Below the pieces are notes generated by a model that was not told where the DNA came from, made no database searches, and saw nothing but the letters and a program-made list of their open reading frames with translations. Of a stretch of DNA of 64,000 nt, positions 56,401 to 64,000 are shown in pieces (position 1 is the stretch's first letter; each line of letters begins with the position of its first letter). The translations under genes and the position numbers were made by a program. Origin of the DNA: Saxidomus purpurata (Eukaryota; Mollusca; Bivalvia; Venerida; Veneridae); the NCBI GenBank assembly GCA_022818135.1, contig JAFMSR010000019.1, positions 27,712,770 through 27,776,769 of the forward strand, in the 5' to 3' direction.

Positions 56401-58216
56401 ACTACTAGACTGGCATTCAGTCCTTATATTTACTATTTCTTACTCAAATAACTCCCTATGCTGCCAAAAATGTAAGATGATCAAGCCCTGTCAGTAGATA
56501 TGGGCCAGAAAACATTCTGCTGAAATAATGAAAATATACTATCATCTAGCCTGGTGGCGAGGCTACCTTACTATAGTCGAGCACTGTTTCAAGTTCAAGA
56601 GTTGCTTCCTGCTTCACGGGGATAACAGCCCTTTTCAACCGTATCGCAGTTATTTCTTACAGGCGGAACAAGTGCATTGTTTATTTTGAAAATTAAAGTC
56701 GTAATCATTTTTGCATAGCTCTTAAAAATTGTGGAGAAAGAGATGCCTCAAATTTAAGGTTCACGAATCATTTTTATCACTCGTTTTTGTTCTTGGAAAA
56801 TACCGATGTTGTACGGAAAATGCCGATGTTGTACGGAAAATCCCAATGCTGTACGGACAATCCCGATATCAGGAATACAAGAAGCATAGCAGACATTTAC
56901 CATTACACTGACAGAACAAGCAGCCCCTAGCATCTACAGCTGTACATTCGGTAGGACAAAAATCCGGGAACTTTTCACAAGAAGAGGTATCATTTAGTAG
57001 CAGCTGACGTTTGTTCAGTGTTTGTGCCCCTGTTAGAAAACAGAAAAGCGTGAATTGTAGCTGTAAGTTATTAAAGGTAAAAGTGCCAACTTGTATAAAG
57101 GGTTCTTATTCCTTATAAGGTTTTAACATCAGCTCATTTATAAGAAAGGGTCCTGCATTGTGTGGTATTTGTTTCGCCGATATTATGATTCTTAGTATGA
57201 CCTATAGGTTTGACCCCGCACTGTAACAGCTGCGCCAAAGAGGATTTGGTGGGAAAATGCCAAACGGGTTGAATAAACCGTAATTTGAATGAAAAACATT
57301 TCTTACGTTATCATTTAAATCGAAAATGCATGCTATACATGTAGTGATGTTCTTTTTTAATTATATTGCAAAAAAACAAACTTTGTGATAATGCTTTTAA
57401 AACTATGAAAGAAGGGTATATGTCAGCATTGTTGATGAGTAAATAGAACACAATCCTATCATTATTGTACCTGTATTCATTTTTCTATATGAACATTGTC
57501 GTGTACATGTAGTATTAATTCTAACAGGATCCGCAACCTTTCTTTCATTAATATATAGAGGAAAAGAATATGTACATTTATTTATGATAAAATATATCAC
57601 GTTTTCCACGGGCAATATGTGAAGTAAGTGACGTAATCTTTAGCAACCAAAATGACATTGATTTGAAAAAATAATACGAAGTTCAACTATTTTGCATTTC
57701 AGTTTTTCTAGTACAGATTAAAAGGAAAATGGGAAATAGTTGTTGTGAAGATATACGACACCGCAACATGTAAGATGTTTCTTATTTCCGTATTTCATTA
57801 GCATGGTGCAACATAAAAGTACAGTACTACGAAGGAGATAACTCACACGGCTGCGTGAAGAAAGGGAAGTAATTTACACGGCTGCGTTAAGAAAGGGAAA
57901 GAACTCACACGTCTGTGTGAAAAAAGGGAAAGAACTCACACGGCTGCGTGAAGTTTGCTTTGAGGTGTATGACCTACACTTAGGACATGTACTCTAGTCA
58001 GTTAAAATGCATTTTACATGTATATTTTGTTCATCTAACAACTATAGTATTACTATATAATATTAAATGTTTCAATTACATGTAATAAAGCAACTTATTA
58101 ATGCAACCATCTTACTGGGATATTAAAGTTTTTATGTTGCACATGTATTATAAGTAAAAAACCTTCTTACCTGATGAAAAACTAACCGCTAAAAGACAGA
58201 AAACGAATAGCGACAT
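38346..58216 (-). CDS. Secreted multi-module cysteine-rich protein with mucin-like linkers
   Basis: About 24 minus-strand exons join with canonical GT-AG sites: 58216-58171, 57029-56901, 55293-55069, 54313-54197, 50351-50175, 49815-49633, 48975-48859, 47908-47735, 47262-47104, 46540-46472, 46108-46010, 45837-45739, 45229-45131, 44494-44366, 44138-43959, 43401-43102, [42868-42727 broken], 42552-42334, 42115-41972, 41471-41328, 40303-40233, 39665-39563, 39262-39048 and 38483-38346. Without the broken exon the product is 1,111 residues: a signal peptide, then 17 modules of the pattern C-x6/7-C-x3-C-x7-C-x2-C-x-C, usually with D at C3+4 and G before C4. Linkers rich in Ser, Thr, Gly and Asn look O-glycosylated and carry N-glycosylation sequons such as NNTS and NVTT. 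The last module has antistasin-like spacing, so a protease-inhibitor ancestry is inferred. Secreted inhibitor, mucus, adhesive or shell-matrix protein are all possible. No transmembrane segment was seen. Confidence 0.8.
38822..39033 (+). mobile_element. tRNA-derived SINE, family C
   Basis: The head has GGCGCAATGGTAGCGCGTTC and GAGTTCGGTCTC. The tail has TTTAGAATGAGTCTCGAGAG and GAACTTGTTTCGCAATCGAG. It inserts in the last intron of the module gene and ends about 15 bp before exon 39048-39262. The minus-strand sibling is at 40850-41056. Confidence 0.65.
39048..39262 (-). CDS. Module gene exon: Thr/Pro mucin-like linker
   Basis: Encodes ATTLAPVTNPPRTLVPTALP followed by repeated PTT triplets (PTTWAPTTNAPTTPVPTT). 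There is no cysteine. Phase 1 to 0; the donor AAG|GTTTAT is weak. Confidence 0.7.
39563..39665 (-). CDS. Module gene exon: cysteine module
   Basis: TTTVKTQGCPKFDESCPRDC then ITITTLGCLSCTC. Phase 0 to 1, unlike the 1-1 exons upstream. Confidence 0.8.
40180..40215. mobile_element. MITE fragment
   Basis: GGGAAGTAACCGCTGCGAGA+AGTTT matches the end of the MITE at 53647-53754. It lies in an intron of the module gene, about 20 bp past an exon donor. Confidence 0.45.
40233..40303 (-). CDS. Module gene exon: Thr-rich linker
   Basis: Encodes TTTTKPVITTSTLPLTTTMQ+TIR after a shared first codon, with no cysteine. Phase 1 to 0, which matches the next exon's phase-0 start. Confidence 0.65.
40850..41056 (-). 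mobile_element. tRNA-derived SINE, family C (minus strand)
   Basis: Minus-strand head GTCGTAGCGCAGTGGTAGCG with GGGTTCGATCCCTACGG. The tail GAACTTGTTTCGCAATTGAG matches 38822-39033. A short AG run (40917-40933) sits inside the body. Confidence 0.7.
41328..41471 (-). CDS. Module gene exon: Gly/Ser linker plus cysteine module
   Basis: STPAPGTGSGSQGGSGNANN then CPPVDLMSCDPNCVKLSSHG and CVLCTCQG. Phase 1-1, acceptor TTTGACAG. Confidence 0.85.
41535..41790. repeat. ~93-bp tandem repeat, nearly three copies
   Basis: CCACTGTCAACAAATAA recurs at about 41570, 41663 and 41757 with conserved flanks (TTACTTCCCTTGTCTTCTAA, TTCAATCCACAGCAATAAGA). Intronic. Confidence 0.85.
41972..42115 (-). CDS. Module gene exon: Gly/Ser linker plus cysteine module
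   Basis: SSSNSTNGSGTSGTSGSGTG then CPAYDTTCPASCTSLNAMGC and PTCTCTAG. Phase 1-1, donor GTGAGG. Confidence 0.85.
42334..42552 (-). CDS. Module gene exon: long linker plus cysteine module
   Basis: VSTSTSQPVTLSPLLSGTTF, a GTGNTGPGTGSTGNGNG linker, then CAPFDTNCLASCAALDSMGC and MTCTCPG. Phase 1-1, donor GTAAGA. Confidence 0.85.
42727..42868 (-). pseudogene. Module gene exon broken by a 2-bp deletion
   Basis: The exon opens normally after TGTTAG (GQSSTNVSRPGTNTGSGNGN, then SCPAFDTSC) but the next codons read AGC TAA. The module resumes two bases out of register as AKCTHIDARGCMTCTCS, ending at a normal G|GTATGC donor. Length is 142 bp instead of 144. Because neighbours are phase 1-1, skipping this exon restores the reading frame. 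An assembly error is the alternative. Confidence 0.75.
43102..43401 (-). CDS. Module gene exon: longest Gly/Thr linker plus module
   Basis: A 300-bp exon: TTPSSSTSGTQVPFVPGGAN, several GTGNG and GSGTQGG stretches, then NSCSPYDTNCPPGCTKLDDQ and GCLSCTC. The donor is T|GTAAGT. It has the longest linker of the set. Confidence 0.85.
43959..44138 (-). CDS. Module gene exon: Gly/Ser linker plus module
   Basis: NGSGNSGQTGTGTGSSSGTS, then CPAFDGAHCNPTCIGLDVSG and CLTCDCGPD. Phase 1-1, donor GTAAGT. Confidence 0.85.
44366..44494 (-). CDS. Module gene exon: Asn/Gly linker plus module
   Basis: NNSTGNGGTSGGNNNG, then CSLFDTNCPTGCAAVDRNGC and LTCTCK. Phase 1-1, donor GTATGT. Confidence 0.85.
45131..45229 (-). 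CDS. Module gene exon: bare cysteine module
   Basis: TTGSTVCPAFDKSCRPDCAT, then FDARGCLVCTCT. Almost no linker. Phase 1-1, donor GTAAGG. Confidence 0.85.
45739..45837 (-). CDS. Module gene exon: linker only
   Basis: KYKKQQTGSGSTPVNTLTNT then STSSTSGGSSGS, with no cysteine. Acceptor TTTTCAG, donor G|GTAGAT, phase 1-1. Confidence 0.7.
46010..46108 (-). CDS. Module gene exon: variant cysteine module
   Basis: SNAECPPLIPNCNTACLWTD then VYGCVMCNGDCN. The last two cysteines are spaced C-x3-C rather than C-x-C, the only such case. Phase 1-1, donor GTAAGA. Confidence 0.8.
46472..46540 (-). CDS. Module gene exon: short Ser/Thr linker
   Basis: A 69-bp exon, SGGQSVASSWSSSMTTPSST plus PG, with no cysteine. 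Phase 1-1; donor GTTAAT is weak, acceptor TTTTCCAG is good. Confidence 0.6.
47104..47262 (-). CDS. Module gene exon: linker plus module
   Basis: TGTISSHTNEYNHASQGSMN, then GCPAFRSSCPAECTTTNDNG and CPICTCSGM. The donor is T|GTAAGT. Two CAG acceptors lie 6 bp apart at the 5' end. Confidence 0.85.
47735..47908 (-). CDS. Module gene exon: linker plus module, two possible donors
   Basis: SSYSTNNTSVTSGSQTAAQA, then GCPAFPTNCRTDCVELSSLG and CPVCTCTTS. The exon may end at 47735 (G|GTTTGT) or 47744 (G|GTGGTT). Both give phase 1 and differ by three residues. Confidence 0.8.
48290..48850. repeat. Degenerate ~43-bp minisatellite
   Basis: Phrases resembling CTTATTGTACCATGTAAAAC and TTACTGTCTAACAATATAGC recur many times. 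The last copies come within about 10 bp of the donor of the exon at 48859. Confidence 0.65.
48859..48975 (-). CDS. Module gene exon: short linker plus module
   Basis: SSSSSASNNN, then GCPAFPVNCRSDCVSLDRFG and CPLCSCTT. Close in sequence to the next upstream exons, consistent with local duplication. Phase 1-1, donor GTAAGA. Confidence 0.85.
49188..49315 (+). mobile_element. SINE family A, 5'-truncated
   Basis: Body GGTCACGACCGTACCTCCTC and GGAAGCGGACTCGAGAGTGA to the TAAACTAAAC end match 16315-16513, but the tRNA head is missing. Intronic. Confidence 0.7.
49485..49546 (-). pseudogene. Decayed half-module in an intron
   Basis: Minus-strand translation gives CPQVRVDLDGNDCPMCMC, clearly the back half of a module, but C2 and C3 are lost and there is no acceptor or donor around it. 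It lies about 90 bp downstream of the exon at 49633-49815. Confidence 0.65.
49633..49815 (-). CDS. Module gene exon: Ser-rich linker plus module
   Basis: RNNSSSSASSSSGNMTSSSS, then GCPPFSTGCTTDCVDLDSNG and CPVCKCHPT. Phase 1-1, acceptor TTTAACAG, donor GTATTT. Confidence 0.85.
50175..50351 (-). CDS. Module gene exon: linker plus module
   Basis: AQSPFSMNAGPGTGSTSTSG, then GCPIFPSNCDASCATLDASG and CPICRCTA. Phase 1-1, donor GTAGTC. Confidence 0.85.
50665..50743 (-). mobile_element. tRNA-derived SINE head (minus strand)
   Basis: Minus-strand GGTGATCAAGTGGTTAACGC and CCCGGTTCGAATTCCGGC are good A- and B-boxes, but the acceptor ends do not pair. The 2.8-kb inverted-repeat element begins just beyond its 5' end. 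Confidence 0.6.
50752..53547. mobile_element. 2.8-kb inverted-repeat DNA element, hAT-like
   Basis: The left end GTAACACCGGATACAGCTCC+TTTCGAATACAGCTCCCCGG is repeated inverted at the right end (53508-53547). Near-identical 8-bp flanks, CAGCCACT (50744-50751) and AAGCCACT (53548-53555), suggest an 8-bp target duplication. Both ends carry runs of inverted GAATACAGCTC units (50752-50850, 53365-53547). A second inner inverted pair, CATATGGCAGAATTAGACCC, lies at about 50867 and 52768. No transposase is visible, so it is non-autonomous. It fills most of a 3.8-kb intron of the module gene. Confidence 0.7.
53647..53754. mobile_element. Short MITE, 108 bp
   Basis: GTAAGGGGAAGTAACCGCTG at the left is inverted in CAGTGGTTAGTTCCCCTTAC at the right. 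The arms are about 30 bp. A fragment of the same family is at 40180-40215. Confidence 0.75.
54197..54313 (-). CDS. Module gene exon: linker only
   Basis: SSMSLTGGATLTSSGASNQG then QGSQGAFIGGTNTSSSMT, with no cysteine. Acceptor TTTATCAG, donor A|GTACGT, phase 1-1. Confidence 0.7.
54405..54565. repeat. ~48-bp tandem repeat, three to four copies
   Basis: TTTAAAGAGGAGAT and CAAATGTATGGCACATTA recur. Intronic. Confidence 0.75.
54751..54846. mobile_element. Hairpin MITE, ~96 bp
   Basis: CACCGGCCTTGATTTTGAAT+TATCTG is inverted in CAGATAATTCAAGATCAAGG+CCGGTG. Intronic. Confidence 0.75.
55069..55293 (-). CDS. Module gene exon: linker plus module
   Basis: LTNKTDSSSAPVTSGGNNTS, a Ser/Gly/Ala linker, then GCPKLADNCNFDCLVIGNSG and CIECTCSKS. 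Phase 1-1, donor GTAACC. Confidence 0.85.
56800..56868. repeat. ~23-bp tandem repeat, three copies
   Basis: ATGTTGTACGGAAAATGCCG recurs with small changes, just past the donor side of the exon at 56901. Confidence 0.7.
56901..57029 (-). CDS. Module gene exon 2: first cysteine module
   Basis: AQTLNKRQLLLNDTSSCEKF, then CPTECTAVDARGCLFCQCN. The KR pair after the signal peptide could be a propeptide cleavage site. Phase 1-1, donor GTAAAT. Confidence 0.85.
57833..57955. repeat. ~33-bp minisatellite
   Basis: About four units of AACTCACACGGCTGCGTGAA+GAAAGGGAAAG, in intron 1 of the module gene. Confidence 0.8.
58171..58216 (-). CDS. Module gene exon 1: signal peptide
   Basis: MSLFVFCLLAVSFSSG is a compact signal peptide ending at G|GTAAGA in phase 1, which fits all downstream phase 1 exons. 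The start is the first ATG of the frame. Confidence 0.8.
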
Positions 58217-59160
58217 TTTGTCAAAACGAGTTTTTAAATTCCGTAAACTTTGATCTTCTTAAAGTTAATTGTCCGAGATAACTGACAGTGGAAAACTTGT
58301 TCTTTTAGCTCTAGGTTGCTATGTAACCGCGTATATGTTTTAGGAGAAATAAGTCCGTATAGGTATAAAAATATAGTGGTGTTTTTTTTTCACACACGTA
58401 ATTTTAAAATAACATTCTTTTTAAAATGACAGCTGAAAATGCAGGGAGGTATTTTATGCAATTCCTAGGGGAAAGAAAATTAGATAACAGTTTGACAAAA
58501 GGGATGTCATGTTTTTCTGATTATTTGCATACTATCGGTTTTTATCGTATCTCTGACAAATAGAATGGAAGAACGTGACTTCATATCAGGGAAAGTGATA
58601 GAATATCTTCAATGTTCGTCATATTAACGGTGAAACGAACACATTTATGAGCCACACTGAAGGAAGACCAAGATAAAGGCTTACTGTAAAGAAAGAAAAC
58701 CCATGTTTCTGTTGTAACAACGCACATGGGCCTATTGTTCAAAATTTTGATGTTAGAATATTATATCCACAGGAAGTGTTACGTACAGCATGGACAGCAA
58801 AGTCACATCTCATTTAAACTAAATGCATTGCTTCCGAGTCGACTGCTGTGGATCTATGTATGAAATGCAGGTACATGTATTGTATTTAGTATAGAACCAG
58901 TCTGGTTATAAACGATAACTCTGGTAGAGATTGGCAGGTAACCGGAAACAACACTTAATCCCGTCACGTGTGACTTTAACAATCCTCCAATTAGGCCTAC
59001 CGCAAATGGTACGTACATTGTATTTCTTATCTTATTGAGAAGGCAGTTTTACACTGACATTCATCCCACGCTTTATTACATGATAATGTGAAATAAATAT
59101 ACACGCACTTTAGTGAGACATGGGCTCGATCCTCTGCCAGGATACAGACGTTGTGCCATT
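58217..59160. other. Upstream region of the module gene
   Basis: The minus-strand promoter should lie here. I could not place a TATA box or initiator with confidence. No other gene is visible. Confidence 0.4.
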
Positions 59161-59171
59161 AAGCGAGCCTA

Positions 59172-59285
59172 TGAGCCGATCCAAGGTGTAGTGGTAACGT
59201 AATAGACTTCAACATGTAGAAATTACGGGGTCAAATGCCAAGTTCGACCTCCCGCTCCACCACTGACAAATGGTTCGTGTTTCTG
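59172..59285 (+). mobile_element. Diverged tRNA-like SINE head
   Basis: AAGGTGTAGTGGTAACG resembles an A-box and AAGTTCGACCTCC a B-box. The spacing is slightly long, so this is a decayed copy. Confidence 0.4.
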
Positions 59286-59719
59286 ATCATTAATAAGTCA
59301 GATTTCATTTTGCTAACTACAATTCTTCACTTAACTTGTGTTACATATATATCAATTCTATTAAATTAATACTTCAGAATTTGAATAACCTTTATTGGTC
59401 GCTTTTGAAATGTCATTATCAGTGCTGGTTAAAATAGACCGAGATATAAAAGACAGGTGTGCTAATTTATCAGTGCTTGTTGCTTGACACATCCAATACA
59501 TTCATATTTACATGATTGTGTAATACTTTCTTAAAGAGATACCGCATGCTACGTGTGCTTTCTGAATCTCGCTATATTTAAAAATTATCCATTTCTCATC
59601 GATCGGTCAGAACTTATATCAACAATCATTGTTGCCAAATTTAATACATAAATCAGGTGAACGTACGGAGTCTGAGGTGACAAACGGTAAAGGCCCACCA
59701 TTTCACATGCATAGTCACG

Positions 59720-60286
59720 CTACATATCTAAAACTAAAGAATCTATAACTGTAAAGGGATGCTTTTGTATAAAAGAACACGGAGGTGTGACAGAGCTGTC
59801 GATTAAATTTCTGGTGGCAGCCCTTAGAGTAATTACCTCCTGTCTCTGAAAAGAATGATTCTTTGTTGTAAACACAATGAACATTTGAAAAAAATAGTGA
59901 TCTACATCCTCAATTCCGCTTTGGTAGTTACAGCTTTCGTCATTACTAAAGTGATTTTTAAACAGATGTGCTTTTAAATTACTGCAGCCGTTTCTTAAGC
60001 GTGCGTGATGGATAGTCAAGAACCTTGGCCCTTTGAAGTACTATGTTGGAATAACATTTGACCGAAATAAGTTGCTTTTGAGCGAGTTCTTCAAACTACA
60101 TAATGACGGGGAGTTTCTTAATTCTTCAGGTATACGTGTAGAATTCCATACATTGACACTGGATGGTACGAGCAAGTTTAGAAAACGCGTTGTTGTTCCT
60201 GCCATAACCTTATAATCTTGGGCGTTTCTTAAATCATAATTATTACTTTCACCAACAACTCTAGGGAATATGTCTTTTCTGAACAT
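59720..60286 (-). pseudogene. Non-LTR retrotransposon remnant, end of the RT open frame
   Basis: One minus-strand frame gives YDLRNAQDYKVMAGTTTRFL, VNVWNSTRIPEELRNSPSL and, after an in-frame TAG at 60041, IHHARLRNGCSNLKAHLFKN and IEDVDHYFF. This is the C-terminal tail of a non-LTR reverse-transcriptase protein. A cysteine of the terminal zinc-binding segment is replaced (CNYQSG for an expected CNCG-type sequence) and the frame then diverges. The 5' part is absent, as in typical truncated copies. Confidence 0.7.
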
Positions 60287-60299
60287 TTATCAGACTTTT

Positions 60300-61780
60300 A
60301 TAAGTCTAAAAGCAAATCTGATACTAGAAATATTAATTTAATGTGCTTTTGAAAAACAAAGCTATACCATCCGTTGCCATTGGAATAAGCATGCTAATAC
60401 AGCTACCCAAGCACGAGATATACAATGACAAAATAGACTCACGGGTGAGAAATTAATTTACTTTGTGTTCCACTGTCATATCTCCGATTTTTTTTCAGGA
60501 TGAATTGCAACATATTGGGTAAAAGAGGATTAGTCAGATGAAAACCTGGTGGTATGTGATCCGGGCTGACATCATTCCAGGGAACATTTCAAAATGCCTG
60601 ATTGAATTCAATCACAATTCATTTTAGATAGTTTTACCTACAGTCAATTCTTGCGGTCCCTCAATGCAGTTTTTTTCTTAAACAAGGACGAATCAAGATT
60701 AGGATTCATGCAATATTTTATTGGTGTTGTAGACTAGTAACTTGTCTGATTAAATTTATGTTTTTTCTATATACTATATTCCATGCAATATTTCCAGTCT
60801 ATTTTATATGAACAAACAATTTATTTGATGAAACTCGGCGTTTTAAGCTTTCACGACCAGCAAAAACTAGCAAGAAGGAGAAAACAATTATAGCTAACTG
60901 GAACGACGGAGCATGTTTTGAACGGCTGACTGTGAATGCTGAGTAACTGTTGTTTCGACTAAACATTGTAATTTCAACCTAATATTTTGAACATATGTTG
61001 TCAGTTTCTACAAGTAAAGACTTATGTAAACTAGATTACTTTGTTTAAATGCGTAGAAACCATGATTTGAACCAATTAAACGCTGGTATGTAACTTGACA
61101 TGACTGTATACATCTATTAGGTGAATGTTGCATTCCAACTGTTATTGCGTTCCACTCATTTATAACAGAGTTATGGCCTTTGTTACTTTCAAATGGGAAT
61201 GCCAAAACAATACATTATTCGTAAAACTGAAATATTGTTAGGCCGTTTCAAACTGAAATTGATATTTTAAACAGTTTTGCGTTTCTTTACTTGTCCTCGT
61301 ATTTGCTCGCTAGTTCAACGATATTTTCAAGAAAAATGCATTGGCGTGTAGGTATTTCATTGCTCTAAACGTCTGTGCAGGTCACTTATTCCTAGAGACA
61401 CATAAACTTATAAAAAAAACAAAGACAAATCAACACCAACTGTTTTTAAGCTAAAAATAGCTACTCCGAATTCCAGATGCCCTCCAAATTCAGAGCCGTG
61501 TTATTGGTTGCAACAAATACTAGTAGTAGGTCTATATATGTGTTGTACTTATTTTGGTTTGTATTGACATTTAGACTCATTTTTCAATAACCTTACTCTT
61601 AGGTCGTCAGAAATACAATAAATATATCCAGTAAGATCCAGTTCTCAACCAGTACTGTACCGACGGTGACCATTTAAACTTCAATTAAACAAGACCAGAA
61701 TACTGGAAAACAAATCAATTTGGGTAAATATTCAACATATATTCCAAACCCACTGTGTTGTCCTGGCTTGTACTCCTTTA
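60300..61780. other. Intergenic DNA, no gene seen
   Basis: AT-rich sequence without recognisable exons or repeats. Confidence 0.4.
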
Positions 61781-61789
61781 CAAACCTGC

Positions 61790-61940
61790 CTAGCTGCACT
61801 GTGTTGGCATACGCTCTGACCTACCAGCTGCACTGTTTTGGCATGGGCTAGGACCTGCCAGCTGCACTGTTTTGGCATGGGCTCGGGCATGCCAGCTGCA
61901 CTGTGTTGGTATAAGCTAGGACCCGTCAGCTGCATTCTGT
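61790..61940. repeat. ~36-bp minisatellite
   Basis: Four units of CAGCTGCACTGTGTTGGCAT+GGGCTAGGACCTGC. Confidence 0.85.
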
Positions 61941-61944
61941 TGAG

Positions 61945-62575
61945 ATTAGAAGATCAAAGGTCAAGGTCAACAGTGACCCGGGATTGTAGAATAGTTTAAG
62001 ATCAATAACTAAAGTTAGGGCTGACCAATTGCAATGAAATTTGGTTTGAAGGTAGTTTGCGGGGAGAACAAGCTTGGGTTGCATTTTGGGTCATCAGGGT
62101 CAAGAAGGTTTTTTTCAGGGGGGTGGGGGGTGGGGAGGGGGGGCAAGGTCACTGTTACTAAAAAATATTTTCCAAAAGTACATGCCAAAAAATTTTTTAG
62201 GTCAAAAGTCGCTACTAAATATATATTTTTTTCAAAATATTTTTAAAGTTTTAAATTGTTTTCAGCAAAAAAAAATTCTTTAGGGGTCACGGTCAATGTC
62301 ACTGGATTTCAAATAGATTTTTTTTTTCCATTTTTTTTATTATAAAATAGTTTTACGCCAAAACATTTTTTAGGTCAAGGTCACCACTTAAAAGGTCAAG
62401 GTCACTCCATAGAAATATTAATTTTTCTAGAATGTTTTTTTTTTTCATTTTTGTTTCATTCTACAATTTCTACAGATGCCGTTTTCATGAATTTCACACT
62501 GACTTTTACTTTAAAAACTGTTCCTTTCATAGAACAACTTTTGCATCAAGGGGGGCATATGTTTTGCAAACATCT
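61945..62575. mobile_element. Dispersed repeat with AGGTCAAGGTCA motifs
   Basis: AAAGGTCAAGGTCAACAGTG, AGGTCAAGGTCACC and CAAGGGGGGCATATGTTTTG are phrases of a common repeat style. It contains a very G-rich stretch at 62119-62153. Confidence 0.45.
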
Positions 62576-62579
62576 CTTG

Positions 62580-64000
62580 TTTCACATTCAATCCTAAACC
62601 AAGTAACGAAAGCTAGCTACCTTGACAGATTTTCATTTTGTACAAAAAATAGTTATCACTTTAAATAATCAAAATCTACACTGGTTTATCTCATGCTACT
62701 CTGTTGATTAGGGAGCAGACTTTGGCACTTCGCTTTGACAACAAGTTGGTGTAAACATACTGTAATTACATAATGAAATGAGAACGAAATGCAGCATGTT
62801 TGCACTAGTTTGTTGAAATTTTATTGGTGATTCAAAAGCTTCAAAGTACATCCTCAATAATTTCATGTGTTCAACAAGTCGTTATTCAATCCTTTTATCT
62901 AAACAATTTTAACATAAGTGCTAACCTTGTGGGTAAACCTTGATAAGAGGCAATTTCAAATGGTTAACAAGTGTAATTTTGTTACTTAAATACATGTTAA
63001 TAACTACATATAATGTACATAAATGAACTGGGACGTCAGTACAGTGACAATACTTCCTTCAGGGCAAAGCAAAGTTCTGACCAAATTAAGAAACTGTTTG
63101 GCATATTACTTATTTTCTAACATTTTACAGACTATGCTTACTTTAAAATCATTAGGAAAGCTAAAGTTATAGACAATATGCACTAACGGCCCTTACTTTA
63201 CTGCAAATGTCTGGTTACTTTCACTTGTAGTTTTAAGTTCAAGGGGGATTATTAACAAAAGGGCCATGACTGTATACTGAGTGACCTTAGTAGTTTTCAG
63301 CAAAGCGCCGAGTTTATACGATAAGTGCTAAACTAATTCTTAGAGGTTTTTTTCTTTTAAAAGTGATTCATGAAAAATAAATTATGCCATTATTAGTTTT
63401 TGTTTTAATTTTATATAATTTATAATCTTCAATTAAAATAAGAAATATAATGCACAATTCAAACAATTAACATGTGTTTCTTTTTTTCTATCTGAAGCCA
63501 TGAAAACGAAATAAGTAATTGCAGTCAAAGAAAAAGGATATTTACGCCCAGTCAAATTTTGCCATTTTTTGCACATGTATGTTAAGGCTATGCAAATGTA
63601 TAGCAGTTCCGCTATTTTCACACATTATTGAGTTGGTAATTAAATAGCAAATTTAGAACAAACAAAACTGAGTTTCAACATGCGGAAATTTGATGATTGA
63701 TACAAAGTGTTGTTTCTACAATATACACAAGGTAAATCTATAATTTGACAAGATGACTTAGTTTATGAAACCATGTAACCCAGTTTGAAATCTGACCTAG
63801 ACTGCATGAAAACAGATAATTATATTGACAAGTGCTCATGATAATTGCTTATGTATACTTAATGAGGCTTCAAATGGAAAATGTTGACAGACAATAGAAA
63901 AAAGACTTGTGGCGATCACATTAGATCAGGTAAGCTAAAAGGCAAAAAACAAACGCTACAATTCATGAAGGATAAACTGACAGTGATGTAACAGGTATAC
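62580..64000. other. AT-rich DNA, no gene seen
   Basis: No credible exon, RNA gene or clear repeat recognised. Confidence 0.4.

Noticed and set aside
61732..61935. 67-residue minus-strand open frame with QCSWQ repeats
   Set aside because: It is a translation of the 36-bp minisatellite.

Overview
The window is a stretch of animal nuclear DNA, most likely from a bivalve mollusc. It is AT-rich and its genes are split by GT-AG introns. It is dense in tRNA-derived SINEs, MITE-like hairpins and tandem arrays built around TGACCTTGACCTTTGACC-type motifs, which I associate with bivalve genomes. The taxonomic call is inference. No bacterial-type operons, rRNA, true tRNA or CRISPR arrays were seen.

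Layout. 1-8.4 kb is non-coding and repeat-rich: two tRNA-like SINE heads, a hAT-like MITE at 3237-3908, and an array of ~146-bp units at 5683-6778 nested in an older repeat. 8.45-13.14 kb (+) is a BTB-BACK gene in three exons whose BACK region is frameshifted; intron 1 carries a 27/30-bp minisatellite. 17.28-20.92 kb (+) is a complete-looking four-exon secreted C-type lectin with a PAN/apple-like N-terminal region. 24.06-26.77 kb (-) holds the last two exons of a second C-type lectin, tail to tail with the first. 29.29-29.88 kb (+) is a decayed transposon-type coding fragment. 30,058-36,486 is a very homogeneous 326-bp satellite, 19 full copies plus a partial one, ending at a 500-N assembly gap.

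38.35-58.22 kb (-) is the most striking locus. It is one gene of about 24 recognisable exons encoding a signal peptide followed by 17 intact copies of a six-cysteine module (C-x6/7-C-x3-C-x7-C-x2-C-x-C), separated by Ser/Thr/Gly/Asn-rich, mucin-like linkers. Nearly all exons are symmetric phase 1-1, so any of them can be gained, lost or skipped without a frameshift. One exon carries a 2-bp deletion and one decayed half-exon lies in an intron. The last module has classical antistasin spacing. The predicted product is about 1,111 residues without the broken exon. A secreted inhibitor, mucus or matrix role is inference only.

Introns of this gene host many mobile elements: a 2.8-kb hAT-like element with palindromic ends, small MITEs and SINEs. 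58.3-64 kb contains a decayed non-LTR retrotransposon 3' end, minisatellites and AT-rich DNA with no recognised gene. The genes here do not form an obvious pathway; two lectins and a secreted cysteine-module protein are at most loosely united as secreted products.
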